DNA of 64,000 nt from Paraclostridium dentum (GCF_012922555.1 NZ_WIPK01000001.1:1178001-1242000); one strand, 5' to 3'; positions 54,407 through 64,000 are shown, counted from the stretch's first letter. Numbers and translations are program-made. The notes: generated by a model from the letters alone, not told the origin.

Positions 54407-55807
54407 TTATAAAGTACAAGCGTTTACTTCTTTATTTTTCAAATATTCATTTATAGCTTTTGCTGCTTTTCTACCAGCTCCCATAGCAGATATAACTGTT
54501 GCAGCTCCTGTAACTGCATCTCCTCCAGCAAAAACACCTTCTCTAGAAGTTACTCCGTTATCATCAGCTACTATACATTCCCATTTATTTATATCTAATC
54601 CTTTTGTAGTTGATGTTATAAGTGGGTTTGGAGATGTTCCAAGTGCCATTATAACTGTATCTACTTCCATTATAAAATCTGAATTTTCTATAACTTTAGG
54701 TCTTCTTCTTCCTGATGCATCAGGTTCTCCTAGCTCCATTTTCACACATACCATACCTTTAACTTCGCCTTTTTCATCAACTAATATCTCAGTTGGGTTT
54801 GTTAAAGTATCAAATATTACACCTTCTTCTTTAGCATGGTGTACTTCTTCTAATCTAGCAGGAAGTTCTGCTTCACTTCTTCTGTAAACTATATGAGTTT
54901 TAGATCCTAATCTAGCCGCAGTTCTCGCAGCATCCATAGCAACATTTCCTCCACCTATAACAGCAACACTTTTACCACTTCTTACAGGTGTCATATAGTC
55001 TTCTTTGTATGCCTTCATTAAGTTAACTCTTGTTAAGAATTCATTTGCAGAACAAACACCATTTGCATTTTCACCTGGTATTCCCATGAACTTAGGAAGT
55101 CCTGCTCCTGATCCTACAAATACAGCTTCAAATCCTTCTTCATTTAGTAACTCATCTATTGTTATAGTTCTACCTATTATAACATTAGTTTCTATTTTAA
55201 CGCCTAAGCTTTTAATATTTTCTATCTCAGGTTTAACAACACCATCTTTAGGTAATCTAAATTCTGGTATTCCGTAAGTTAAAACTCCTCCTGGTTCATG
55301 CATAGCTTCAAATATAGTTACATCATATCCCATTTTAGCTAAATCACCAGCACAAGCAAGCCCTGCAGGTCCACTTCCTATGACAGCTACCTTTTTATTA
55401 TTAGGCTCTTCTGTTTTTGCTAAATCAAAATTTTGCTCTCTAGAATAATCAGCAACAAATTTTTCTAATTTACCTATTGAAACAGCATCTGATTTTATTC
55501 CTAACACACATAATCCTTCACATTGATTTTCTTGAGGACAAACCCTTCCACAAACTGCTGGAAGTGAGCTATCTTTTGCTATAACCTTAGCAGCTCCTTC
55601 AATATCCCCTTCTTTTAATTTTCCGATAAATCCTGGTATATTTACTTCAACAGGACATCCTGATACACACTTAGGTTTTTTACATTCTAAACATCTACTT
55701 GCTTCTTTCATTGCTTCTTCTTTATTATATCCTAAACAAACTTCTTCAAAGTTTGTAACTCTAACTTCAGCTTCTTGTTGTCTAACAGGTATTTTAACTT
55801 TACTCAT
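54407..55807 (-). CDS. nfnB: NADP-dependent ferredoxin:NADH transhydrogenase subunit NfnB (gltA-like)
   Basis: In this 466-residue glutamate-synthase-small-subunit-like flavoprotein, the N-terminal half-ferredoxin module has two cluster sites: CLECKKPKCVSGCP and CGRVCPQENQCEGLC. The FAD and NAD(P) folds follow: IGSGPAGLACAGDLAKMGYD, IGGGNVAMDAARTAARLGSKT. It ends with AGGDAVTGAATVISAMGAGRKAA. It lies 2 bases after nfnA. The pair forms the electron-bifurcating Nfn complex, balancing NADH, NADPH and ferredoxin. A stand-alone glutamate synthase role is less likely because no large subunit is present. Confidence 0.92.
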   Translation of the reverse strand: MSKVKIPVRQQEAEVRVTNFEEVCLGYNKEEAMKEASRCLECKKPKCVSGCPVEVNIPGFIGKLKEGDIEGAAKVIAKDSSLPAVCGRVCPQENQCEGLCVLGIKSDAVSIGKLEKFVADYSREQNFDLAKTEEPNNKKVAVIGSGPAGLACAGDLAKMGYDVTIFEAMHEPGGVLTYGIPEFRLPKDGVVKPEIENIKSLGVKIETNVIIGRTITIDELLNEEGFEAVFVGSGAGLPKFMGIPGENANGVCSANEFLTRVNLMKAYKEDYMTPVRSGKSVAVIGGGNVAMDAARTAARLGSKTHIVYRRSEAELPARLEEVHHAKEEGVIFDTLTNPTEILVDEKGEVKGMVCVKMELGEPDASGRRRPKVIENSDFIMEVDTVIMALGTSPNPLITSTTKGLDINKWECIVADDNGVTSREGVFAGGDAVTGAATVISAMGAGRKAAKAINEYLKNKEVNACTL

Positions 55808-55809
55808 GA

Positions 55810-56700
55810 TTAATTACCTCCACATCCGCATCCGCCATGATGATGCGTATCCCCTTCTTCTATTTTTAACGTAGCTCTACCTTCTTCTGTTTTGTACATA
55901 GCTTGTCTTCTCATAGACTCATCAAAGTTAACTAAATGTCCATCAAATTCAGGTCCATCTACACATGCAAATTTAATTTCTCCGCCAACATTAACTCTAC
56001 ATGCTCCACACATACCTGTTCCATCTACCATTATAGGGTTTAAACTTACAGTTGTAGGTATATTTAACTCTTTAGTTAGCATACACATAAACTTCATCAT
56101 TATCATAGGCCCTATAACTACTGCTTGATCATATTTTTTACCTTGATTTTCAACTAAGTCTTTTAAACAGTCAGTAACTCTACCGTTAAATCCATATGTA
56201 CCATCATCTGTACATACATAAAGGTTTCCGGCAACTTTTTTCATCTCATCTTCAAATATTAAAAGATCTTTTGTTCTAGATCCAACTATAACATCTGCCT
56301 CTATACCGTTTTCCTTAAGCCATTTAACTTGAGGATATACAGGAGCTGCTCCAACTCCACCAGCTACAAATATTATTTTTTTATTTCTTAATTCATTTAT
56401 ATCTTCTTCGACAAACTCACTAGGCATTCCTAGTGGCCCAACAAAGTCAGCTACGTAATCGCCTTCTTCAAAAGTTTCAAGTTGTTTAGTACTAGCTCCA
56501 ACTGTTTGGAACACTATACTTACAGTACCTTCTTCATTATTATAATCAGCTATTGTAAGAGGTATTCTTTCCCCTTTTTCATCATTTTTTATAATGATAA
56601 ATTGACCTGGCTTAGAAGCTTTAGCTACTCTTGGAGCTTCTATGTCCATTAAATAAATACTATCTGTTAGCTGTTTCTTTTTTACAATTTTGTTTCCCAT
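55810..56700 (-). CDS. nfnA: NfnA, ferredoxin-NADP reductase-like subunit
   Basis: This 296-residue protein has an FAD-binding domain (QFIIIKNDEKGERIPLTIAD), an NAD-binding domain (VAGGVGAAPVYPQVKWL) and a C-terminal [2Fe-2S] site (GTGMCGACRVNVGGEIKFAC). It ends in a His/Cys tail HHHGGCGCGGN, which is unusual and may bind metal. It pairs with NfnB. It is the first gene of the two-gene operon, preceded by a GGAGATAGAGA-like RBS. Confidence 0.93.
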   Translation of the reverse strand: MGNKIVKKKQLTDSIYLMDIEAPRVAKASKPGQFIIIKNDEKGERIPLTIADYNNEEGTVSIVFQTVGASTKQLETFEEGDYVADFVGPLGMPSEFVEEDINELRNKKIIFVAGGVGAAPVYPQVKWLKENGIEADVIVGSRTKDLLIFEDEMKKVAGNLYVCTDDGTYGFNGRVTDCLKDLVENQGKKYDQAVVIGPMIMMKFMCMLTKELNIPTTVSLNPIMVDGTGMCGACRVNVGGEIKFACVDGPEFDGHLVNFDESMRRQAMYKTEEGRATLKIEEGDTHHHGGCGCGGN

Positions 56701-56863
56701 ATCTCTATCTCCATTCTGCCAAATAGTTTATATTTTAATTTTAAATATTAGCCAACTTGAAGTTCAAGTTTCCCCTTATAAGTATAATTTTTTAATCAAA
56801 CTTATAGGCTATATATTTAAAATCAATAATTTAATATTATATATTACATTTATATTATACAAA

Positions 56864-56890
56864 AAAAAACAACCTTTGTGGTTGTTTTTT
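56864..56890 (-). terminator. Terminator after miaB
   Basis: AAAAAACAACC / GGTTGTTTTTT stem with loop TTTGT and a T run on the minus strand. Confidence 0.82.
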
Positions 56891-56902
56891 GAAAATATTT
56901 TC

Positions 56903-58336
56903 CTATTTTTCTATTACTCCGTTTAATGAGAATGTTCTTGAATCTAATATCTTAACATTAACAAGAGTTCCTATGATGTCTTGAACATCAGATTCAAAGT
57001 TAACTAACTTATTCTGTCTAGTTCTTCCTGTGAATTTATTTTCGTCTGTTTTACTTTTTCCCTCAACTAAAACTTCAACTACTTTTCCTTCATATGATTT
57101 ATTTATTTCTGCACAGACATTATTTACCTCTGCTAAAACTTTATTAAATCTTTCATGTTTTATTTCTTCAGGAATTTGATTTTCCATTTTAGCAGCAGGA
57201 GTTCCTTGTCTCTTAGAGTATATAAATGTAAATGCTGAATCATATCTAACTTTTCTTACAACATCTATAGTGTCTTCTACATCTTCTTCTGTTTCGCCAG
57301 GGAATCCTATCATTAGGTCTGTAGAAAATGCTATATCTGGAACTTCCTTTTTAGCTTTTTCTATTATCTCTAAGTAATACTCCTTAGTGTAGTGTCTATT
57401 CATTATCTTAAGTAATCTAGAACTTCCACATTGAACTGGTAAGTGTAAGAATTCACAAACTTTATCACAATCTCTAATAGCATATATAACTTCATCTGAT
57501 ATATCTTTAGGGTGAGATGTCATAAATCTTATTCTTTCTATTCCTTCTATTTCATTTACCATTCTTAAAAGCTCATCAAATCTAATTGGATTTTCTAAAG
57601 TTTTTCCATAAGAATCAACATTTTGACCAAGTAAAGTTATTTCTTTTGTTCCATTAGCAACTAATTCTTTTATTTCATTTATTATATCCTCTGGAGTTCT
57701 ACTTCTTTCTCTACCTCTTGTGTAAGGAACTATACAATAAGTACAGAAATTATTACATCCATACATTATGTTTACAAATGCTTTAAGCTCAAATTTTCTA
57801 TTGCTTCTAAGCCCTTCTACAACTTCTCCATCTACATCCCAAACATCTATTAAAGTTTTTTCAGTATCCATAGATTTAGCTAATAATTCAGGGAATTTGT
57901 ATAAGTTATGTGTCCCAAAAACTAAATCAACATGCTTATATTTAGTTTTTATTTCTTCAACAACATGACTTTGTTGCATCATACATCCACACACAGCTAT
58001 TTTTAAATCTGGATTCTTTCTTTTTAAAAACTTTAACTGCCCTAAGTTTCCATATACTTTTAACTCAGCATTTTCTCTTACTGCACAAGTATTGTATATA
58101 ACTAAATCACATTCTGCAGCTGTTAAACCTTGAATATATCCCATATTATCTAACATTGCACATAATTTTTCAGAGTCATGTTCATTCATTTGACACCCAA
58201 AAGTTTGTATCATATATCTAGGTTTTCTTCCATGTATCGCATAATATCTATTTGTCGTTTCAGCTATAGCTTCTATAAATCTATCTTGCTCTTGAATTTT
58301 TTCTATAGGAACGTGTACTTGTTTTCTTTTAGCCAC
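56903..58336 (-). CDS. miaB: tRNA-2-methylthio-N6-dimethylallyladenosine synthase
   Basis: This 477-residue radical-SAM methylthiotransferase has an N-terminal UPF0004 domain with cluster Cys in [27 protein letters not shown] and CGCMMQQ. The radical-SAM motif is [27 protein letters not shown] domain at the C-terminus has [20 protein letters not shown]. It methylthiolates i6A37 made by MiaA. The N-terminal extension of about 35 residues is usual in clostridial MiaB. Single gene. Confidence 0.96.
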   Translation of the reverse strand: MAKRKQVHVPIEKIQEQDRFIEAIAETTNRYYAIHGRKPRYMIQTFGCQMNEHDSEKLCAMLDNMGYIQGLTAAECDLVIYNTCAVRENAELKVYGNLGQLKFLKRKNPDLKIAVCGCMMQQSHVVEEIKTKYKHVDLVFGTHNLYKFPELLAKSMDTEKTLIDVWDVDGEVVEGLRSNRKFELKAFVNIMYGCNNFCTYCIVPYTRGRERSRTPEDIINEIKELVANGTKEITLLGQNVDSYGKTLENPIRFDELLRMVNEIEGIERIRFMTSHPKDISDEVIYAIRDCDKVCEFLHLPVQCGSSRLLKIMNRHYTKEYYLEIIEKAKKEVPDIAFSTDLMIGFPGETEEDVEDTIDVVRKVRYDSAFTFIYSKRQGTPAAKMENQIPEEIKHERFNKVLAEVNNVCAEINKSYEGKVVEVLVEGKSKTDENKFTGRTRQNKLVNFESDVQDIIGTLVNVKILDSRTFSLNGVIEK

Positions 58337-58528
58337 AACTAGCCCTCCTTAAATTACTTCGATGACATTTTGCTGTCTAATTTTTGAATTTAAAATTAAT
58401 TATACCAAATTTATACTTCATTTTAAAGATGCATTTGACATTTGCTTGTATATATTTTTTATAAATACAAATAATAGTATGTGTCTATTTTAAAATTAGA
58501 CATAATAAAAAATAAAGGATGGAAGCTT

Positions 58529-59179
58529 ATGATTGTAGTTTTAATTAGAAGTATAGTTCTTTATATGGCGGTATTAATAAGTCTTAGAATTATGGGAAAA
58601 GGCGAAATTGCAGAAATGAATTCATTTGATTTGGTAATAACGCTTCTAATTGCAGAGGTTGCCGCTATCCCTATGCAAAACAACGAAATACCTATAATTT
58701 ATGGAATCGCATCTCTTACTGGTTTAGTTTTTATGCAAATTATAATATCTTTTTTAACTCTAAAATTTAAAAGCATTAGATTTTTGTTAAATGGAAATCC
58801 TGCAATTTTAATAGATAAAGGAAGACTTAACTATAAAGCTTTAAAAGAAGAAAGAGTATCTATGGATGAACTTTTAGAACAATTAAGAATACAAGGTTAT
58901 TTCAACTTAAAAGATGTTTATTACGCAATTCTTGAAACTGATGGCAATCTTAGTATAGTACCTACTCCTAGTTACGAAAAAGTTCCTACAGAAAACTTTA
59001 AACATCTACCATTGCCCTTAATATTAGATGGTGAAATAATCAAACAAAATCTTAAGAGTATAAATAAAAGTTCAGATTGGCTTTTATCAATCCTAAAAAA
59101 ACACAATATAAATTCAGTATCAGAAACGTTAATTTGTGTATTAGATGAAAAAGATAACTTCTTTATACAGAAGAAATAA
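58529..59179 (+). CDS. YetF/DUF421 family membrane protein
   Basis: I start at MIVVLIRSIVLYMAVLISL (216 residues), with AAGGATGG upstream; a longer frame from an upstream TTG has no RBS. There are three membrane helices (about 1-20, 30-45, 55-75), then the DUF421 soluble part with GNPAILIDKGRLNYKALKEERVSMDELLEQLR and LSIVPTPSYEKVPT. The DUF421 family sits on the inner side of the membrane. The next gene is a DUF4363 protein, a usual partner. Confidence 0.9.
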   Translation: MIVVLIRSIVLYMAVLISLRIMGKGEIAEMNSFDLVITLLIAEVAAIPMQNNEIPIIYGIASLTGLVFMQIIISFLTLKFKSIRFLLNGNPAILIDKGRLNYKALKEERVSMDELLEQLRIQGYFNLKDVYYAILETDGNLSIVPTPSYEKVPTENFKHLPLPLILDGEIIKQNLKSINKSSDWLLSILKKHNINSVSETLICVLDEKDNFFIQKK

Positions 59180-59197
59180 TTTTTAGGAGGTGGATAT

Positions 59198-59578
59198 ATG
59201 AAATCTATTGTATTCACTATAGTTTGGACTATTGCTTTAGTTATATTTGGCCTTTTTATATCTGTAAAAGCTGAGGATTTTTCTCTTAAATATACTAATG
59301 AGATGGATAAACTAGAAATGTATGTTAAGAGTGAAGACTGGGAAAAATGTGAAGAGTATACTAATAACTTAAAGGATGACTTCAAAGAAGAATCCAAGCA
59401 GTTTTTTAAATTTTTAAACCATTGTCATATAGGTGATATTGAACTAGCTTTTAATATATTATCTGATGGTATTTATTTAAAAGATGTTTCAACTTGCTTA
59501 GAACAAATAGATGTAATAAAAATTTCTCTTCATAGGTTGATTGAGTCAGAAAAACATAGTCTTGACCATATATTATAA
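59198..59578 (+). CDS. DUF4363 family protein
   Basis: In this 126-residue protein an N-terminal hydrophobic helix (about 3-22, IVFTIVWTIALVIFGLFISV) anchors a helical, charged domain with SEDWEKCEEYTNNLKDDF. It lies 18 bases after the YetF gene with AGGAGGTGG as RBS, so the two form an operon. Function is unknown. Confidence 0.85.
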   Translation: MKSIVFTIVWTIALVIFGLFISVKAEDFSLKYTNEMDKLEMYVKSEDWEKCEEYTNNLKDDFKEESKQFFKFLNHCHIGDIELAFNILSDGIYLKDVSTCLEQIDVIKISLHRLIESEKHSLDHIL

Positions 59579-59623
59579 AATAATTAATATAATTTTTTAT
59601 GAGTTTAAATTAATATCTAAAAA

Positions 59624-59669
59624 AAGGTGAATATATAATTCTCTTGTTCAAGACTTATGTATTCACCTT
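59624..59669 (-). terminator. Terminator after proC
   Basis: AAGGTGAATA / TATTCACCTT long-range stem with a nested TCTTG/CAAGA hairpin, followed on the minus strand by seven T. It lies about 35 bases beyond the proC stop. Confidence 0.7.
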
Positions 59670-59702
59670 AATATTTTTGCTTTTTTAATATATATTTATT
59701 AT

Positions 59703-60509
59703 TTACTTACTCATTTCTTTAGATTTTTCTATGCAGTCATCAATTGCTTTTATAACTGAGTTTCTGAATCCTTCTGCTTCTAAAGTTTTAACTGCTTCTA
59801 TAGTAGTTCCACCTGGAGAACATACCATATCTTTTAATTCACCTGGATGTTTACCTGTTTCAAGTACCATTTTTGCAGAACCCATAACAGCCTGAGATAC
59901 AAATGTATACGCTTGATTTCTTGGCATTCCTGCAGCAACTACTGCATCAGCCATAGCTTCTATAAACATAAACACATATGCAGGTGCTGATCCACTTGCC
60001 CCAATGACTGCATCTATTAAGTATTCATTTACTACTTCCGCCTTACCAAATGAGCTAAATATTTCCTTTACAAGATTTAGTTCTTCATCAGTTATATTTT
60101 TATTTTTACAAAGAGCACTCATACCTTCATTGACTAAAGCTGGAGTATTAGGCATAGTTCTAATAACCTTCTTATCTGAACCTATTACATTTTCTACTGA
60201 TTCTATTGTTTTACCTGCAGCTATAGTTACAATTATTTTTTCATTGTCTATTAATTCTTTAACTCCTTCTAATACTAGATCGTACACATTTGGCTTTACA
60301 GCTACAATAACTATATCACTGTTTTTTACTACTTCCTTAGAGTCATTTGTTGTATTTATTCCATATTCATCTTTAGCATTTTCAAGTGCTATTTCATTTA
60401 AATCAGATGCAAACACATTGTTAGCCTCTACTAGTTTAGATTTAACAATTCCACCTATCATAGCCTTAGCCATGTTACCTGCCCCTATAAATCCTATTTT
60501 TTTGTTCAT
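59703..60509 (-). CDS. proC: Pyrroline-5-carboxylate reductase
   Basis: This 268-residue enzyme has the Rossmann start KIGFIGAGNMAKAMIGGIV and NAD(P) binding. The P5C-reductase signature is in MVCSPGGTTIEAVKTLE, with GASGSAPAYVFMFIEAMADA. It reduces P5C to L-proline. Here it follows hypD, whose product is P5C, so trans-4-hydroxyproline can be turned into proline for Stickland reduction. The 114-base hypD-proC gap contains a hairpin. Confidence 0.97.
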   Translation of the reverse strand: MNKKIGFIGAGNMAKAMIGGIVKSKLVEANNVFASDLNEIALENAKDEYGINTTNDSKEVVKNSDIVIVAVKPNVYDLVLEGVKELIDNEKIIVTIAAGKTIESVENVIGSDKKVIRTMPNTPALVNEGMSALCKNKNITDEELNLVKEIFSSFGKAEVVNEYLIDAVIGASGSAPAYVFMFIEAMADAVVAAGMPRNQAYTFVSQAVMGSAKMVLETGKHPGELKDMVCSPGGTTIEAVKTLEAEGFRNSVIKAIDDCIEKSKEMSK

Positions 60510-60558
60510 AAATATCTCTCCTTTTGTGTTATAAATTTATCATTTTGTTTAAATAGTT

Positions 60559-60603
60559 ATAGGGTCTGCTTTAAGAATATAAAAATCTTAAAACATACCC
60601 TAT
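60559..60603 (-). other. Structured hypD-proC intergenic hairpin
   Basis: ATAGGGT / ACCCTAT outer arms plus TTTTAAGA / TCTTAAAG inner arms, separated by a small internal loop. There is no T run, so it is probably not a terminator. It may adjust mRNA stability or the ratio of HypD to ProC. Confidence 0.45.
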
Positions 60604-60623
60604 TTAATATTTTTTTAAATATA

Positions 60624-62993
60624 TTAGAAGCTTTGCTCTGTTCTTCCTATTATTTCATCTTGAAGAGCTCTGCTTAAATTATTAAAGTGATCACTATATC
60701 CAGCAACTCTAACTATTAAGTCTTTATATTCATCTGGATTTTTTTGTGCTGCTAACAATACATTTTTATCAAATACATTAAATTGTATGTGGTGTCCATC
60801 CATATTGAAATAAGCTCTAACTAAGTTAGACATATTTTCTAGCCCTTCTTCTCCTTGTACTACAGCAGGAGCAAATCTTTGATTTAAAAGCGTTCCTCCT
60901 GTTTTTAAATGGTCCATTTTAGAACAAGACTTAATAACAGCAGTAGGTCCATTCGTATCTCCACCTTTTTCTGGAGATATACCTTCAGATAATGGCTTTT
61001 GACTTAATCTACCATTAGCACTAGCCCCCATAACTTCTCCAAAGTAAACATGGCATGTTGTAGGTAGCATATTTATTCTATACTCAGCTCCCATAGGAGA
61101 CTTTCTCCCTGTAACTTCATTATAGAATGAATTAAATACATCTTGCATTAAATCATCTGCATAGTCATCGTCATTACCATATTTAGGAGTTTTGTTAACT
61201 ACCATGTTATATATAGCTTCATATCCATTAAAATTATTTTTTAAAGCTTCTAGTAATTCACTCATGTTAAACTTTTTCTTATCAAATACATTGTATTTTA
61301 TAGAAGTTAAACTATCTGTTATAGTTCCTATCCCAACACCTTGTATATATTTTGTGTTATATCTTGCTCCACCTGCATTATAATCTTTTGCAGTTTTTAT
61401 ACAATCATCTACTATAACACTCATAAGTGGGGCTGGCATATGCTTTGAGTATATTCTTTCAATTACATTGTTTCCTTTTACCTTTATTTCTACAAAGTGA
61501 TTTAATTGAGACTTAAATGCATTAAATAACTCTTCGTAAGATTTAAAGTTATTAGGATCACCAGTTTCTATCCCAAGCTTTTTATTTGTCATAGGATCTA
61601 TACCATTATTTAAAGTTATTTCAAGAATTTTAGGTAAATTTAAATAACCTGTAAGTATATATGCTTCTTTTCCATAGCATCCTGTTTCTACACAACCACT
61701 AGTTCCGCCACATCTAGCATCTTCTATTGTTTTACCTGCTTCTAATAACTCTTGAATTATTGCTTCTGTGTTATAAAATGCAGGCTGACCCCAACCTTTT
61801 CTAGAAATTTCACATGCTCTTTTTAAGAACTTACTTGGAGTTTTTTTACTAATTTGTACATTTGAACTAGGTTGTAATAATTTCATTTCATCCATTACAT
61901 CTAGAATAATATAACTTACATCATTAACTCCATCTTTACCATCTTCCGTTACTCCTCCTGTATTTATATTTGCAAAGTCAGTGTATGTTCCACTTTCTTT
62001 TAGTGTAACCCCTACTTTTGGAGGTGCTGGTTGATTATTAAATTTAATCCATAAGCATTCTAAAATTTCTTTAGCCATATCTCTATCTAATGTATCATTT
62101 TCTACATCATTTTCATAAAAAGGATTTAAATGTTGATCAAATCTACCTGGACTAAATGCATCCCATATATTAAGTTCTGTAGTAACACCTATGTGAACAA
62201 ACCAATACATCTGAACTGCTTGGTGGAATGTTTCAGGTTTATTTGCAGGTACTACCTCACAATTTTTAGCTATAGTTAATAAATCTTTTTTCTTATCTTC
62301 ATCAGTTTCTTTCTCTGCTAATTGCTTAGCATATTCAGAATAACGTTTTCCGTATATAATTAAAGCATCACAAGCAATAGCCATTCCCTCTAACTGAGCT
62401 TTTTTATCATAGGCTTCTTTATCGTTAACAAAATCTAGTTTGCTTATTTCTACTTCAATTTCCTTCTTTAAGTCTAAAAATCCCTTTTTATATATTGTTC
62501 CCCCACAAACTGTATGCCCAGGAGCTCTTTGTTCCATAAACTCTGTAAACACTCCATTTTCATAACAATCTAACCATTCTTGTTCCATTGAATTAACTAT
62601 TTTTTGTCTTATTTGTCTATTTTTCCAAAAAGGTATTATTTCATCTTCGTGAATTTTCTTTACATCATCACTCACTTTAAAAGATATAATATCTCGTTTA
62701 TCCATTATATCTAGATCTTCCATTGTATGGCAGCATAATTCTGGATAAGTAGGTGTACTTTGTGGCGAATCTCCTTTTTCTCCAACTATAAGTTCTCCAT
62801 CATTTATACAAAGAGTTCTATTTTCCATATAGTGTTTAAATGCTAAAGCTCTAAGTACTGGTATTTCAACACTTCCCTCATATTTTTTATATCCTTCTGT
62901 CATAAGCCTAGCTCTTTCAATAGTTATAAAAGGTTGAGTCTCTATACTTTGCTTTCTAAGTTTTTTAGTTCTTTCAAAACTTCCTCTTTCCAT
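60624..62993 (-). CDS. hypD: trans-4-hydroxy-L-proline dehydratase (glycyl radical enzyme)
   Basis: Started at MERGSFERTKK (ATG 62993, GGGGG in front) the product is 789 residues. The thiyl Cys434 and base Glu436 lie in GTSGCVETG and the radical Gly765 in VRVAGYSDHF, the same numbers as in C. difficile HypD. It removes water from trans-4-hydroxyproline to give P5C after tautomerisation. A TTG 15 bases upstream would extend into the end of hypE. It lies 4 bases after hypE; proC follows. Confidence 0.97.
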   Translation of the reverse strand: MERGSFERTKKLRKQSIETQPFITIERARLMTEGYKKYEGSVEIPVLRALAFKHYMENRTLCINDGELIVGEKGDSPQSTPTYPELCCHTMEDLDIMDKRDIISFKVSDDVKKIHEDEIIPFWKNRQIRQKIVNSMEQEWLDCYENGVFTEFMEQRAPGHTVCGGTIYKKGFLDLKKEIEVEISKLDFVNDKEAYDKKAQLEGMAIACDALIIYGKRYSEYAKQLAEKETDEDKKKDLLTIAKNCEVVPANKPETFHQAVQMYWFVHIGVTTELNIWDAFSPGRFDQHLNPFYENDVENDTLDRDMAKEILECLWIKFNNQPAPPKVGVTLKESGTYTDFANINTGGVTEDGKDGVNDVSYIILDVMDEMKLLQPSSNVQISKKTPSKFLKRACEISRKGWGQPAFYNTEAIIQELLEAGKTIEDARCGGTSGCVETGCYGKEAYILTGYLNLPKILEITLNNGIDPMTNKKLGIETGDPNNFKSYEELFNAFKSQLNHFVEIKVKGNNVIERIYSKHMPAPLMSVIVDDCIKTAKDYNAGGARYNTKYIQGVGIGTITDSLTSIKYNVFDKKKFNMSELLEALKNNFNGYEAIYNMVVNKTPKYGNDDDYADDLMQDVFNSFYNEVTGRKSPMGAEYRINMLPTTCHVYFGEVMGASANGRLSQKPLSEGISPEKGGDTNGPTAVIKSCSKMDHLKTGGTLLNQRFAPAVVQGEEGLENMSNLVRAYFNMDGHHIQFNVFDKNVLLAAQKNPDEYKDLIVRVAGYSDHFNNLSRALQDEIIGRTEQSF

Positions 62994-62997
62994 ATGA

Positions 62998-63909
62998 TTA
63001 TCCCCCAATCTTTATTTCAAAATTATTTGCTTTGAAAATTTGTTTTATTTCCTCTAATTTCTCGTCTGAAGGTCGTTTTAAATTTTCTCCTTCATACTGC
63101 ATATAAAGCTTTTTGTATTTGTGCATTCCTATATTGTGGTATGGCAATATATTAACTTTTGCAATGTTTAAAGGCTTTATAAAATCTATTATTTTTTTAA
63201 TTTCTTCATTGTTATCATCTACATTAACACCTTCTATTAAAGGTATTCTTATGTTTATATTTGCTCCTTTTTCACTTAGCATCTTTAAATTATTCAGAAT
63301 TAATTTATTTGATTTCTTAGTAAAAAATTCATGTTTTTCATCACTTATTAACTTTATATCGTATAAAAATGTATCCACAAATGGTAATATAGCTTCATAG
63401 TTATCAAACTTTGAATGTCCACATGTATCTATTGCTACGTTTATACCTTTTTGTTTTAATGAAATTACTAGTTTTTTTATATATTCTATATCCTGAGTCA
63501 TTACTTCGCCTCCAGATAAAGTAACGCCTCCACCTGACTCTTCATAAAAAGCCATATCTTTTATTAATTCTTTTACTAAATCTTTTATTTCATATGTTTT
63601 CCCAACTATTTCCCTTGCATTGTTTAAGCAAAAATCTATACAAGTCTCACAATATGTGCACTTTTCTTTTCTCAATTCAATTACATCTAAACCTTTATAT
63701 ATAGCTTTATTAGGACATTTCTCTATACAAGTCCCACACTTTAAACATTTTTCTTCATTATATAAAACTTCTTTTTTGTAATCCTGACTTTCTGGATTAT
63801 GACACCATATACATTCTAAAGGACATCCTTTAAAAAATACTGTAGTTCTAATTCCATCCCCATCATGCAAACTATATTTTTGTATATTCAATATGAGTGG
63901 CTTATTCAT
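62998..63909 (-). CDS. hypE: HypD-activating radical SAM enzyme
   Basis: In this 303-residue glycyl-radical-enzyme activase, the radical-SAM CxxxCxxC is Cys29-Cys33-Cys36 in FFKGCPLECIWCHNPES. Two ferredoxin-like cluster sites follow (KCLKCGTCIEKCPNKA, KCTYCETCIDFCLNNA), as usual in PFL-type activases. It makes the glycyl radical on HypD Gly765. AAGGTGATTAA precedes the ATG. It is the first gene of hypE-hypD-proC. Confidence 0.95.
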   Translation of the reverse strand: MNKPLILNIQKYSLHDGDGIRTTVFFKGCPLECIWCHNPESQDYKKEVLYNEEKCLKCGTCIEKCPNKAIYKGLDVIELRKEKCTYCETCIDFCLNNAREIVGKTYEIKDLVKELIKDMAFYEESGGGVTLSGGEVMTQDIEYIKKLVISLKQKGINVAIDTCGHSKFDNYEAILPFVDTFLYDIKLISDEKHEFFTKKSNKLILNNLKMLSEKGANINIRIPLIEGVNVDDNNEEIKKIIDFIKPLNIAKVNILPYHNIGMHKYKKLYMQYEGENLKRPSDEKLEEIKQIFKANNFEIKIGG

Positions 63910-64000
63910 TTAATCACCTTCAAATAGTTTTAGTTATTGTTAAAAGGATTTGGAGTTGCAACAACTATCATCCTTACCATTTTATTTGTATAATTAGCCC

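Noticed and set aside
56690-56926. Plus-strand frame between nfnA and miaB
   Set aside because: It spans the nfnA 5' region and the miaB terminator and has no RBS or recognisable protein.
63910-64000. Short frame MVRMIVVATPNPFNNN upstream of hypE
   Set aside because: It could be the end of a gene outside the window or chance; too little sequence to decide.

Overview
This window is AT-rich bacterial chromosome from a Gram-positive, spore-forming anaerobe. It is most probably a member of the Peptostreptococcaceae related to Clostridioides difficile. Several things point there: the mutS-mutL-miaA-hfq order, the hydroxyproline dehydratase cluster (hypE, hypD, proC), a selenocysteine-containing betaine reductase, the electron-bifurcating NfnAB pair, T-box leaders, a spore-coat-like protein and an Asn-rich Hfq tail. 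I saw no rRNA, tRNA, CRISPR array, insertion sequence or prophage. Most genes are chromosomal core; the least conserved-looking parts are the ATPase/TOPRIM pair, the peptide-binding lipoprotein and a few small unknown genes.

Layout. 1-2.5 kb: two-component system (kinase cut by the window edge), an ion-channel-like protein and a small membrane protein. 2.7-5.3 kb: feoA-feoB-DUF2325 iron-uptake operon behind two Fur-like boxes. 5.4-15.4 kb: transporters, including an NhaC-family permease behind a methionine T-box and a tandem duplication of an OPT transporter plus PqqD-like gene, with a YgjP peptidase and superoxide dismutase between. 15.6-26.2 kb: cold-shock protein, secreted MBL-fold lipoprotein, zinc-ribbon/TM2 and DUF2752 genes, a TetM-like GTPase, DUF389, DegV, and tyrS behind a tyrosine T-box. 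26.3-31.8 kb: grdI-grdH-BCCT betaine reductase/uptake operon, divergent from a PucR-type regulator. 31.9-39.1 kb: AbgT transporter, Mrp ATPase, AAA ATPase + TOPRIM pair, and a four-domain sulfur-transfer flavoprotein. 39.3-45.6 kb: mutS-mutL-miaA-hfq. 45.8-59.6 kb: coat-like protein, peptide-binding lipoprotein, amidohydrolase, rubrerythrin, cyclophilin, c-di-GMP protein, Nudix, NfnAB, MiaB, YetF/DUF4363. 59.7-63.9 kb: proC, hypD, hypE.

Most interesting observations. (1) Besides the expected UGA-Sec codon in grdH, mutL has an in-frame TGA exactly at the invariant Cys of the C-terminal CPHGRP metal-binding motif. It is followed by a perfect 7-bp hairpin with a G-first loop at the distance expected of a bacterial SECIS, and then by the normal MutL C-terminus. 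(2) The PucR-type regulator beside the selenoprotein operon is also split only by an in-frame TGA with a SECIS-like hairpin. Together these suggest that selenium status could gate mismatch repair and betaine-reductase control. (3) The peptide-binding lipoprotein at 46385-48022 is a circular permutation of the OppA fold: signal peptide, then the family's C-terminal half, then its N-terminal half. Both internal joints carry the same 6-bp GAATTA. These three are readings of sequence only and need the checks listed.
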